Assembly (NCBI GenBank): GCA_021904315.1
Contig: CM038908.1
Span: 33,160,001 to 33,224,000, forward strand
Reading direction: 5' to 3'
DNA: 64,000 nucleotides
From: Sphagnum magellanicum
Lineage: Eukaryota > Streptophyta > Sphagnopsida > Sphagnales > Sphagnaceae
Below, piece by piece: positions 23,878-34,389 of this stretch; the first letter of the stretch is position 1; each line of letters begins with the position of its first letter. Below the pieces are notes generated by a model. That model was not told where the DNA came from, did not search any database, and saw only the letters and a list, made by a program, of their open reading frames with translations. Position numbers and translations under genes: made by a program.

Positions 23878-24358
23878 ACTATTTTAAGTTATTTTATCTC
23901 GGGCTATTATAAACATATATTATTCTAAAATTATTCTACCTTTAGGTTATACCTTAAGCTATTATAAACTATTTAAAGTTATTATAGGTTATATTGTAAG
24001 TTATTTTAAGGTCTGTTATTGTACCTTAATTGTAGGTTATTCTAAGGTAGGCTATTGTACTTATAAGTTATACCTTAGGTTACATATTATTTTATTTTAC
24101 CCTAAGTTATTTTAGATTACTTTAAGTTATACCTTAAGTTATTTTAAACTATTATAGGTTATTATACCTTACACTTTTAAAGTTAATTAAGGTTTTATTA
24201 CCTTAAAATAATATAATTTAAAATAACATAAAATAAAATAAAATAAAATAATTTAGAATATAATAGAATAAACTTAGGGTAATATAACTTAAAATTTTAA
24301 AATTTAAAAGAATAACTTAACGTAAAATAACCTACAATAATTAAGGATAACCTAAAAT

Positions 24359-27300
24359 CATTAGAAAAAAAACATGTATTTTCAACTAGTCTTTGTGATT
24401 AAATTTTAGTCGCAAGAGACATTTTGCAACTAAAATCCTTTTAGTCGCCTAAGATAAGTCGCATGTGATAAATTATCGTAAATCACAGAAGGTATTGTAT
24501 GAAAGAAAAAGTCAACAAATACATTTCATCCTTTGACTCCATTGTATACGTATTATCACATACGACTAAAATGCAACTATTTTGGTCACAATTGAGGGCA
24601 AATCATGTGTTCCACGTGTCTTAATATTTGATTATTTAAAATATACATTATAAAATAATTATTATTTTGAAATAATCTAAGACATTCAATTCAAATATTT
24701 GGATGATCTTACATCATGACACATGGCCCAATGTAAATATGCCATGTGGCATTATAATTATAATTTAATAAAAAATTAATATTAAGTTAGTAGGTACCTA
24801 GGTAGGTACATAATTAGGTGCCTACAATGTTAGGCTACCTACCTACCTACCTACTTAGGTCAAAAAGTAAATAGGTAGGTTCTACCTTCCTAGGTTAAAT
24901 ACCTACTCATATAGGTACATACTTAGGTAGGTAGGTACATAGGTCGACCTAGATGGCTAGGTCAAATTAAGTACCTACTTAGCTAAATAGATGAGTAGGT
25001 TAGGGAAATAAATATTTTAGAATTGTGCATTATTATTTTTTTTGTTTTGAGTTGAGCCTTTTGATTAGCTCATCCCATGTGCACTAATTTCATAATGTGA
25101 AATTGGATGGGCACACCCCCTTGTTTATATAATGTTCAAAGTAAGAATGAAGAACAAATAATATGGGATAAGTTTTGAAGTTGCAACTTCCTTACAAACT
25201 AAGTTGTAATTCCAAAACTTTCTTCATGCCTTACTTTCTTACTTTTTAGATTTTTAAACAATTCAAATATTAGATAATTATTTAATTAATAATGATTAAA
25301 TTTATATATATTTAAATTATAAATTATACACTACAAATATTCAGTATTCATTATCAATTACTTATATAAGAAATAACTTTTTAATGTTTAACAAACTAGC
25401 TTTTTAGTTACTCACAAGTTATTAATACATACCTCAAAAATAATTAAATAAATAAAATATTTAAAAATATTTTATTACTTTTTAGAATTTGATTGAATTA
25501 TATATAATATAATTAATGTAAAATTAATTTAATGACTATAATTTCAAAGTTAAAATTTTAAAATATTTATTTCAAAATTATAAATAATGAATTAACAATT
25601 GTTATTAAAAAGTATATTCTTACACGAATTGTTTAAAAATTATTATTCAACTAATTACATTACTTACTGTATACATACATTTATTGTTGTAAAAATTATT
25701 ATAGGTCAAATAATTATTTTTTCTTGGTAATTATTACCTATAAATACAATAATTTATCAAACATAACATTAATTTTCATAATTACTGTAAAATTACTATA
25801 AAATATTTATCATAGATGATTAATCACAGAAGTTTTTTAGATAATATTATTATATAATGATTCATGAAATTACAATCAGTAAAATAATTATTTTAACTAC
25901 ATTGTAAATTTTCCAAATTTTTAATTCAGGTTTGAAGTTATAAATTAAAAAGTGCGAATAATTATGTTCAATTAGAAAATAATTATGCACATACTAGTTA
26001 ATTCTTATCTGAAATAATTACAATGATTTGAATGTAATGTCACATTATTTACATTAATTAATTTCTTCTAATATAAGAATATAAATTATATAATATACAA
26101 ATTTATGTTATAACAATAATTATATTTAATAAACATAATCATTTATAATTATTTATAAAAGTGATTTGTTATGGATAACACTAGTAAAAAAAACCTTTGA
26201 AACTCAATCAATAATGTTTTGAATTAGAATATAAATTTAAGATTCCAAAATAGTAATTCGGAATTCAAATATGAATTTTAGATCAAATAATGTGTTTGAA
26301 GTTAAATAACGAATTTCAGAATTGAAATGTCAATTTTCAGATTCAAATAATAATATTCAAAATTAAAATGTCCATTTTAAGACTCAATTAATAGTTTTTT
26401 GAATTGAAATATTAATTTTGAGAATCCAAAATAATAATCTGGAATTAAAATTTCAATTTTCAAGTAAATAATTTCTTAAAATTTAAATAAAAAACTTCAA
26501 AATTCAAATATCAAATTTCAAGTTCAAATAAAAACATTTAAAATCAAGTTGTCGATTTTTAGACTCAATGAAGTTTTTAAAACTGAAATGATAATTTAGA
26601 ATTCAAATATCAATTTTTAGATCAAATAAGTTTTTTGAATTTAAATAACAATTTTCAGAATTGAAATGTCAGTTTTTAGATTCAAATAACAATATTCAAA
26701 ATTGAAATGTCCATTTTTAGACTCAAGTACTAATTTTCAGACTTGAAGTTTTAATTTTGAAAATAAAAAACAATAATTTGAAATTTAAATTTCAGGTTTG
26801 AATCAAATGATTATTTAAAATTTAAATGCAAAATTTTCAGTGCTGAAATATAAATTTTCATATTCATATAAAAATATTCAAAATCAAAATTTTTATTTTT
26901 TAATCAATTAATAATTTTCTGAATTGAAATACTAATTTTTGGATTCGAAAATATTAATTTAAAATTAAAAATCAATTTTTAGATCAAATAATCAAATAAT
27001 TTTTTTTGAATTTAAATTGAAAATATCATATTCATATAAAAAATTTCAAATTCAAGTACTATTTTAAACAATTGAAATAATCATTCGCATATTCAAATAT
27101 CACATTTCAAATTCTAATATTCTTTTTTAAAAATTTAAATAATAGTTTTCAAAATTGAAATATCAATTTTCAGATTTGAATAAAAAAATTCAAAGTTCAA
27201 AAATTAATTTTGAGATTCATTATATGAACAATATACATATGTATGCATATTATATATATATATATATAATTTTAGTACATACATTAAAATACACCCCTAT

Positions 27301-27570
27301 GTCATTGTAGAATACCTTTAGGATGCAACTAATTTGGTGACTATTGCAACTAATGGGACATATCAACCTATTAATGGATGAAAATAAATGTAAAATTGAT
27401 GCAACCAATAGGATGAATTTTTTAATAGTTGCATCATAGTTAAGAAAATGACCAAAATAGTTGAAAGTTGGTTGTGTAGTTGTAAGTATTCTCAAATCTA
27501 GTTGCAAATGACTACAAGTCGCATGTAGTCGTAAATGGAGTGGTTACATTTTGGCTGATTTTTACTAGTG
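24359..27570. mobile_element. 3.2 kb CACTA-like element, TSD AAT
   Basis: The ends are CATTAGAAAAAAAAC at the left and the inverse of CACTAGTAAAAATC at the right, flanked by AAT at 24356-24358 and 27571-27573. Subterminal zones share TTTAGTCGCA, GCAACTA and AGTCGCATGT in inverse orientation. Both flanks belong to the AATAACCTAAAATAA repeat cluster, as expected if the element landed in it. The interior contains ACCTACC phrases (24790-25010) and a tandem array, but no transposase. Confidence 0.6.
26200..27230. repeat. Degenerate tandem array inside the CACTA-like element
   Basis: A ~30-bp basic unit of the type TTTTAGATTCAAATAACAAT alternates with AAAATTGAAATGTC. A higher-order period of roughly 160-180 bp is marked by 'TTTTTAGACTCAA' at about 26375, 26556 and 26714. 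Copies are diverged. The array is non-coding and strongly AT-rich. Confidence 0.65.
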
Positions 27571-27573
27571 AAT

Positions 27574-28440
27574 AACATATGGTAAAATAACTTATAACAA
27601 TTCAAATTACAATGGTCTAAAATAACCATAAATAATTTAAGTTATAATAGCCAAGAATAGCCTAGGGTAAAATAACCTAAAATAACATAGGGTGGATTAA
27701 CCTAGATTAATAAACAATAATCTAGGATATAATAACTTAAAATAGTCAAAAATATTTTTGAAAAATATAAAATATTTTGCAATAGTTAAAAATATCTCAG
27801 TGTAGAATAACCTAAGGTGGAATAACTTAAATTAATTTATAACAACCTAAAATAGCTTGGGGGTGGAGTAACCTATAATATTTTTAAATAACTTAAGGTG
27901 AAAACTATGATGGAATCATGAAAAAAAACCAAAAATAGACTAAAGTGAAATTATAAAAAATAACAATAATAGCTCAAGGATCACGGTGAACTAACCTAAG
28001 ATAACCTAAGGTGGATTAACTTAGAATATCATATAATAACTTAAGGTGGAATTACTTATAATAACTTAGAATAATTTAGAGTAAAATGATTTAGAAAAAC
28101 TTAAGATGGAATAACCTATAATATCCTAAGGTGGAATAACTTTAAATAATTTAATATAATTTAAGATGGAATCATTTAAAATAACTTTAAATAACATAAG
28201 GTAGAATAAACTAGAAAATTTTACAGCAAAATAACTAGGAGTAGCTTAAAGTATAATAACCAAGAATAACCTAAAATGAAATAACATATAATAACATATA
28301 ATAACCTAACATATTTTAAGGTGAAATTACATATAATAAAATTTAAATAATCTAAAAACAAAAAAAAACTTAGGGTGGAAAATTTAAAATAACATCTAGG
28401 GTATAATCTATAATAATATATGGCATTTAAAAGAATCACA
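27574..28440. repeat. Cluster of AATAACCTAAAATAA / GGTGGAATAACTTA short repeats
   Basis: More than twenty imperfect 15-20 bp units occur here. The same units in opposite orientation fill 14740-14957 and 23883-24180, and a mixed block lies at 24180-24358. They are best read as subterminal repeats of the outer CACTA-like element. Confidence 0.6.
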
Positions 28441-28664
28441 TTTTAAAAACTTATTTACTGTAATGAATTACTTCAATTAGTAATGAAAATTATATGTCAA
28501 TTAATAATGAAATATGATGATTACATAATGACCTTATAGTGACATAACTTTAACCAAGGTGAAATGATTAAGGTGAGGTGAACTTATTTCATTTTTAAAG
28601 TCCCATAGTGATTTACGCTAGTGAACTACAGCTCAATTTTGTACACTTCACTTTTGTACTAGTG

Positions 28665-29339
28665 TGGTTTCATAATTTTCAAACCTTGAATAATATTGGA
28701 ATTATTGAATTTTTATAATAATATATTATAATACATGTTCAATGATGCATGCCACACTAATATCTATTATGAAAAAATCTCATTGAAATCATTTTTCCAT
28801 GGGTCAAATAAGTTTTCAAAAATTAAGGTAAAAACATAATAGATCCCCAATGTTTCCATATATTGTTAACCTTGCATGTATGCACATTAATACCTAATTA
28901 CCATGACCCCTATAACTATTAATCAAATATATTTGATTTCCAACTTATCATTGAAGATTGACCCCCCCCATTTTCTTGATTAATTTAAATTATAAAATGA
29001 TAAGTATTTAAATGTCATTGTCTTATTTTTGCGCCAATGCAAGTAAGAAAAAACATAGTCACCTTCTCAAGGATAAATGTTAATGCATGAGCGATGAACA
29101 TTGAACCAAATATTCATAATTTAAAGTGATAACATAATCAATGTTTCTTTAGTAGCAAATATTTGCAACTTGGTGACAAAAGAAAGGGCTAGTGATCCAA
29201 CAAAGGGCTTTTTGGGAATTCTTGTTTAAAAATCACCATACTTTGAAAAAGAAAAAACTACAAATCACTAGATTTAGATAGTGTGTTCATGTAGGTCGCC
29301 ATAACTAGGCATGATTCCAAAAAGATATACTTGGCCATT
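28665..29339. other. AT-rich spacer; no gene seen
   Basis: Low-complexity sequence between the nested stack and the MULE-like gene. The left terminus of the MULE-like element is presumably here, but no inverted repeat was found. Confidence 0.35.
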
Positions 29340-32276
29340 TCCAAGAATGCAATGCAGTATTTGCTTTCCAAATTTGATGGAGATGTCATGTTTGAGCTAC
29401 CACCAGTACTAGAACAAATTAGGGCTTGGTCGGTTTAATGCATGGGTTGGATAAAAGACATGATGGTCACCTTTGGTACAAAACAAAAACTATAAGCATC
29501 AAGAATGGCAATGGTTTTAACATTCACATGTTCATTGTGTTGGCCATGTTTTTTGCCAAAACTTGTAGTATGATTACTACACAAGGACAATGCTTGCAAT
29601 GAAATTGAATGGGAAGGAGTTGTTGAAAATGCATTGAGGAAGAAAATAACCACTAGTTGGTACAACCTTTGTGTGGAGACATTGTAAGCTTGCACCAATT
29701 TGCTTTACACGGTGCTTGACTAAATTGTACCATGTTTTACATTATTCTAAAACCATGACACGAACTTAGACCACCTTGGTACCCATGAACATCATGTTGT
29801 TGTAGGCCTTTCCAAAAAGAACAAAGAGATGGCACATGATCTCATAAAACAAAAGTACAAGAAAACACCCATTGCCACCCATTCAACCATTACCATGTCA
29901 ACTATTAAAGTTTTTCTTACATCTAAGAGTATTGCACTTGGTGATGCACGCACCCCAAGTGGCAAGGAGAGGAATTTGATTTGTTGTTGGAATAGTTCTT
30001 GCCTTTGAGCTTTTTAAACATGCAAACCATATGAACAATATAAAGTTTAGTAGTGAAAACAAAGGTTCCATTGATTGAACCCAAGAACTCAAAAGGCGAT
30101 GTCATTTTTATTACATCCAAGATAATATTTTAGTTGGGCAAGGTAATCTTAAGAGCTTCTTGTTCAAGATGTCCATAGATGGTTTTATTAATGACATCAA
30201 TACTATGAAATGTATATAGCCAAGAGGGGATTTGGCAAGATTGTGGTTGATGTTCCATCATTGCAAATGTGTGCAACAATGGACAACCATGGGTTATCAT
30301 GTCTATGATCCTTTTTATGGTCAAATCTTGACCATTGCAATTTGTGACATGCAATATGAGGATGTAGATTCAAAAATGTTGATGTGGAATGCATTTGTTA
30401 AGGTCATGAAAAAACATGGTGTGCAAAATGTCAATTTAATATTCATGATAGATTGTGCTCAAACCAATTTCAATGCAATCATAATGTTGTTTGGAAGTGA
30501 TGACCCAAAGGTTTTGATTGAGAATACCAAATGCACATGTTTTATAATCTTTTGATTGCCACATGAAACAACTATTTCACCTTGTATTTCATAATAACCA
30601 CTATATGTATCATGATTATAAAAATGCCACAACATTAACTTTTGTAGAACACAAAACCAAACAATTTGTGTTTGATGACTATCATTTAATGTTGCATTTG
30701 AGGAGAACATTCACAAATTAAATGATTGTCTTGTATTTTGGCATTTTCGTTATTATCAATGGGGGGAACATGTTAGAACAATAAGTTCCCATTCTTAGTT
30801 ATTTTGATGCATTATTACATATTTTCTTGTGGCTCAAATCCTTTATGTCTTGGATTACATGTTTGTATGCTACCATGGTTTATAGATCTATAACTTGTAA
30901 ATTTTATTCTTGTAGACCATGGATTTGCAATTGGGTGAAAACACAATTAGGCGGACTATTTGGACTATCACATTTGTAAGTTTTTTGGATTATAGATGAA
31001 CTTAAAATGTAAAATCATATCACACATTAAAATTTTCAATTTTCATTTTCCATGTTGCAATAGACTTTTAGTGATCTTTGCAAGATGGAAGAAACCCTTA
31101 ATCACTTTGCAATTTTTCTTCATGTCAAAGTAAAATGGTAGGGCTTGAAGGGGAAGAAAGGTTTAACATAAGCACAAATTTGGAACTCCACCAAAGTCTA
31201 CTAGAAATTCACATCATAGTGGTAGAGATAAATTATTTGTCCCTTGCCATTGTGTAACAATGTTTTTTACTTCTATACAATATGTTGTACTTCCATATAT
31301 CAACTTTTCGATGCAAGTTTATTATAGACATAGGATTTAATAATGTTCAATTTGTGAATATGGCATCCATTCTTTCAATTGATCAAACAATGTTTTGTGC
31401 TAAAGAAGTTTCGTTTAAATCACAAGAGGTTATGGAAATAGATTGCATTTAAACAAGATGACATATTAAAGACACAAAAATAGGATCTAGGGTCAAATGT
31501 ATTACAATTTGTGTTCTTTTTGGGAAGAAGTGCAAGGTGTTCATTACAAAGGGTAGGAAGGAGATTCATGCCCTAATACATTCAAGTTTATTTCAACCTA
31601 AATCTCATGTGGAATCATAAGATCATAAGTGTTGGTTTTGTGTAAATGACATCCATAGATGTGTGGAAGGTGCCGCTCGAACATTTGTCTTCAAACATCC
31701 ATCCTTGCCCAATGTATGACTTGTAATGTTAGGCACAAATTTCACAAGAAATGAAATTGTGAGTTTTGAAAAAACAAGTTTTAATTTATCAAAACATTCG
31801 TTCCCACCTAAAGGACATTTTGGGGTCATGGAATTTATTGGAGGTGATTACCAATACTAAGAACCTCCATTTAAGGTAGGGCAAGCCCCATCAAAACATG
31901 ATGGGAAGTCATTTCGATGAAGTGAACCAAGTGAACTTGATGACTATAAATGGAAGTCAAGCAATTTGATGGATGTGTCAATTTTGCATCACATTGATTT
32001 TCCTCCGCTTGGAATTGGACATGTTTACACAATTTCAATTTTTGGTTCCATGTTACATGGCAATGTTTATGATGTGACAATGGGATGTTACTTTGCTTGT
32101 AGTTGTTTTGATTTTATTTCTATGTTGTCATTTTCTATTGGAAATAAGGAAAAATATGTTCTATGCAAGCGCTTGTATTTTATCTTTGCTAAAAGGATGT
32201 CTTGTGACCCAAAGATTGATATTTTCATTCATCAACTGACATTGAGTTGGAATGAAGTTCATTGTTTGTTGTAGCA
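29340..32276 (+). pseudogene. MULE-like transposase gene with SWIM-like finger, broken
   Basis: Plus-strand fragments in shifting frames read YLLSKFDGDVMFELPPVLEQ, then IRAWSV at 29360-29440, and CNEIEWEGVVENALRKKITT near 29600. The longest clean block, 30232-30540, holds QWTTMGYHVYDPFYG, TIAICDMQYEDVDSKM and IDCAQTNFNAI. FWHFRYYQWGEHVRT follows near 30740. The C-terminal block 31966-32274 has YFACSCFDF, then YVLCKRLYFI, resembling a SWIM finger (C-x-C...C-x-H) with the final His replaced by Arg. The layout recalls MULE/FAR1-type proteins, but I cannot name a family with certainty. Multiple stops and frameshifts show it is dead. Confidence 0.5.
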
Positions 32277-33479
32277 AGATAACATATGTGCTTAACATTG
32301 ATGTGTGATGATTTTTTTATATGGAAAAGTTCTGTTAGATGAAATCATTCATATAAATTTCTTATTATTAGTTTCATTCTATATGCCATTCATAACTTTT
32401 ATAATTAATAAAAACTTCCATTTAAAAACTATTAAAGGTTAGAACCTTGTGAAGTTCATCTAAATGGCATCTTGGTAATTACAAAACTACAAGTGGTAGG
32501 TGAGACCTACTATTTTCACAATTGTAAGATTTGACATTAATTATTTTGGTTAAGGTTTGGATAAAATTGTCGCCACAATTGTAGGAGGGAAAAAAAGTGA
32601 ACACCAAACTTAAGGTGAAGGGGAATGTATCTTGTTTTCTTTTTCTTTCTCATCATGCTTTAGTTTTGTATTTTGATGGACAGTCATAATTAAGAGGAAG
32701 ATTGTGTGGAATATGTGTGTGTTTGTTTTTTTTGGTTGTTTGAATGGTAATTCAATTACCAATGAAATTTTTTGTGTAGGTTATCGTGTATGATAAGTAC
32801 TATGTTGCATTCACAAGGCATATGTGCAACTATTGAAGAGGGATGCAATAGTAATTATTTCATCTTTGGAGGTGATGCGTTAGTTTTTTGAGTAATAGAC
32901 CATTAAAGTTGCCTTGACCAATTGCTTTTTGCATTGGTGGTATTGTGAAATCCAAAGAATGCAAATGACCCCACTTGGCTTTTATTCATTGAATTGGATA
33001 GTGTGTGAAAAAGTTTCAAGGTGCTAGATTTTGTGCTAGTAGTGCTAGATGGTGGGTCTTGGTAATCCACCAACCAAAGTGGATCAACATTTCCTTATAG
33101 GATTGTGTATTCCTATTTCTATGGTTTTTTTTCTCTTTATCTCATTATATCAATGACTTGACAATTGCTTGACAATTGCTTAAGGGTCCATGTAGTAATT
33201 GATAGGTTGCCTTGTGGATATCTTTTCCATAAAAATGTGTCCCTTGACATGTGCATGCGATCAAATAGTGAAAGATGAAATATCATGGATGAACGATTCA
33301 TATGAATGAATGTGGTTGAAAACAATTGATTAATGTAGATGAATATAGTGGATGATAGAAGACAAAATAATTTTAATAATCCATGAGCCTCTTTTTATCT
33401 CATGGTTCATGACCTAGCTGCACTCCCTTTTCAAGTGCAAGATCAAGGTTCACACATGCTGGCTTGATTACAATCCATC
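32277..33479. other. AT-rich spacer; no gene seen
   Basis: No recognisable coding sequence. Presumably this includes the right flank of the MULE-like element and the distal upstream region of the acyl-CoA oxidase gene. Confidence 0.35.
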
Positions 33480-34001
33480 ACTATTTGCATCCATCCATAA
33501 ATCCGTCCACCCATCCAAGACTTCATCCATCAAAGCACAAGCTCCTTATAGTAATGTCTTATTTCAGTTCAATCCGTTAAATGGACTATTTCGCATCCAT
33601 GAATAAAATCCATCCATCCATCCAAAACTTCATCCATCAAAGCACAAGCTCCTTATAGTGATGTTTTATTTCATTTCAATCCATCAAAACAACAATTTTG
33701 CATCTGTAGACAAAATCTGTACATCCATCCATCCAAAATTCATCCATCAGGGCAGAAGCTCCTTATAGTAATGTCTAATTTTGGTTCAATCCGTCAAAAC
33801 AATGAGGTAATTTGCATCCATGATTAAAATCCACCTATCTGTCCAAAACTTCATCCATCAAAGCACAAGTTCCTTTTATAGTAATGTCTTATTTCGGTTT
33901 CAATCTGTCAAAATGACTATCTACGTCCGTGGATAAGAATCCATCATCCATCCATCGAAAAATTCATCCATCAAAGCACAAGCTCTTTATAGTAATGTCG
34001 C
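33480..34001. repeat. Five-copy ~110-bp minisatellite upstream of acyl-CoA oxidase
   Basis: The phrase CATCCATCAAAGCACAAGCT, followed by CCTTATAGTAATGTC, starts at 33524, 33631, 33741, 33852 and 33964, giving periods of 107-112 bp. Each unit also contains (CCAT)n and CAATCCGTCAAAA. The last copy (CTCTTTATAGTAATGTC) ends about 390 bp before the acyl-CoA oxidase start codon, so one copy may form part of the core promoter. Confidence 0.85.
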
Positions 34002-34045
34002 AATTCGCCGTTTTGTGAGTGCGATTTGGTGCGGTTAGGTGCGTC

Positions 34046-34129
34046 ATGTCCGACGGGGAGCGTGGCGGCGACGGTGCAACGAGTGTCTGGCCTGCTGCTC
34101 GCTGGCTCGCTGGCAGGAGGGACCACTGA
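34046..34129 (+). other. Upstream ORF in the acyl-CoA oxidase leader, 27 codons
   Basis: The ATG at 34046 opens a 27-residue frame beginning MSDGERGG and ending WLAGRRDH, closed by TGA. It is the first ATG in the GC-richer leader and lies in a different frame from the main start at 34390. Whether it is transcribed depends on the unknown start site. Confidence 0.35.
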
Positions 34130-34263
34130 AAAAGGAAAGCGTACGATCCCCCTCTTGCCATTACGCTGCTTGTTGTCAATCGGATGTAGCACAGTTTCTT
34201 CTCTGCTGTGACCAATTTCTTGCTCAATTGTTCCTTAGTTTGTGTGCTATTTTGTTTTTGTTT

Positions 34264-34345
34264 TGTATTGTTTTGTGTAAGAGAGAAAGCGAGAGAGAGA
34301 GGATTCACACACAGAGAGGGAGACAGAGAGACAGAGAGATAACAG
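34264..34345 (+). repeat. GA-rich tract in the putative 5' UTR
   Basis: AGAGAGAAAGCGAGAGAGAGAG and similar runs lie within about 130 bases of the acyl-CoA oxidase ATG. Such tracts are frequent in plant leaders; no function is shown. Confidence 0.5.
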
Positions 34346-34389
34346 AGATACATACATACATATACACACATTCGGCAGAACAGGTCGGG

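Larger units (their letters stand above)
14525..28664. mobile_element. CACTA-like outer element (~2 kb own sequence) swollen by nested insertions
   Basis: The left end reads CACTACTACAAAATGTG and the right end is the inverse of CACTAGTACAAAAGTG. Further in, GTTCACTAAGTTAAT on the left matches GTTCACTAGCGTAAAT on the right. Sequence belonging to this element (14525-14959, 23883-24358, 27571-28664) consists of short AT-rich repeats built on AATAACCTAAAATAA and GGTGGAATAACTTA. These lie in one orientation at the left and inverted at the right, as in CACTA subterminal regions. A gypsy element and a second CACTA-like element are inserted in it. No matching 3-bp duplication was seen at the ends, so the call is tentative. 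Confidence 0.45.

Noticed and set aside
24800-25010. CRISPR-like array (repeated ACCTACC phrases)
   Set aside because: Spacing is irregular, there are no conserved repeats with unique spacers, and the context is a plant transposon.
26179-27570. Separate small CACTA element starting at CACTAGTAAAAA (26179)
   Set aside because: Its flanks (TAA and AAT) do not match, whereas the larger 24359-27570 interval has an AAT duplication and related subterminal motifs. Mentioned as a possibility in the findings.
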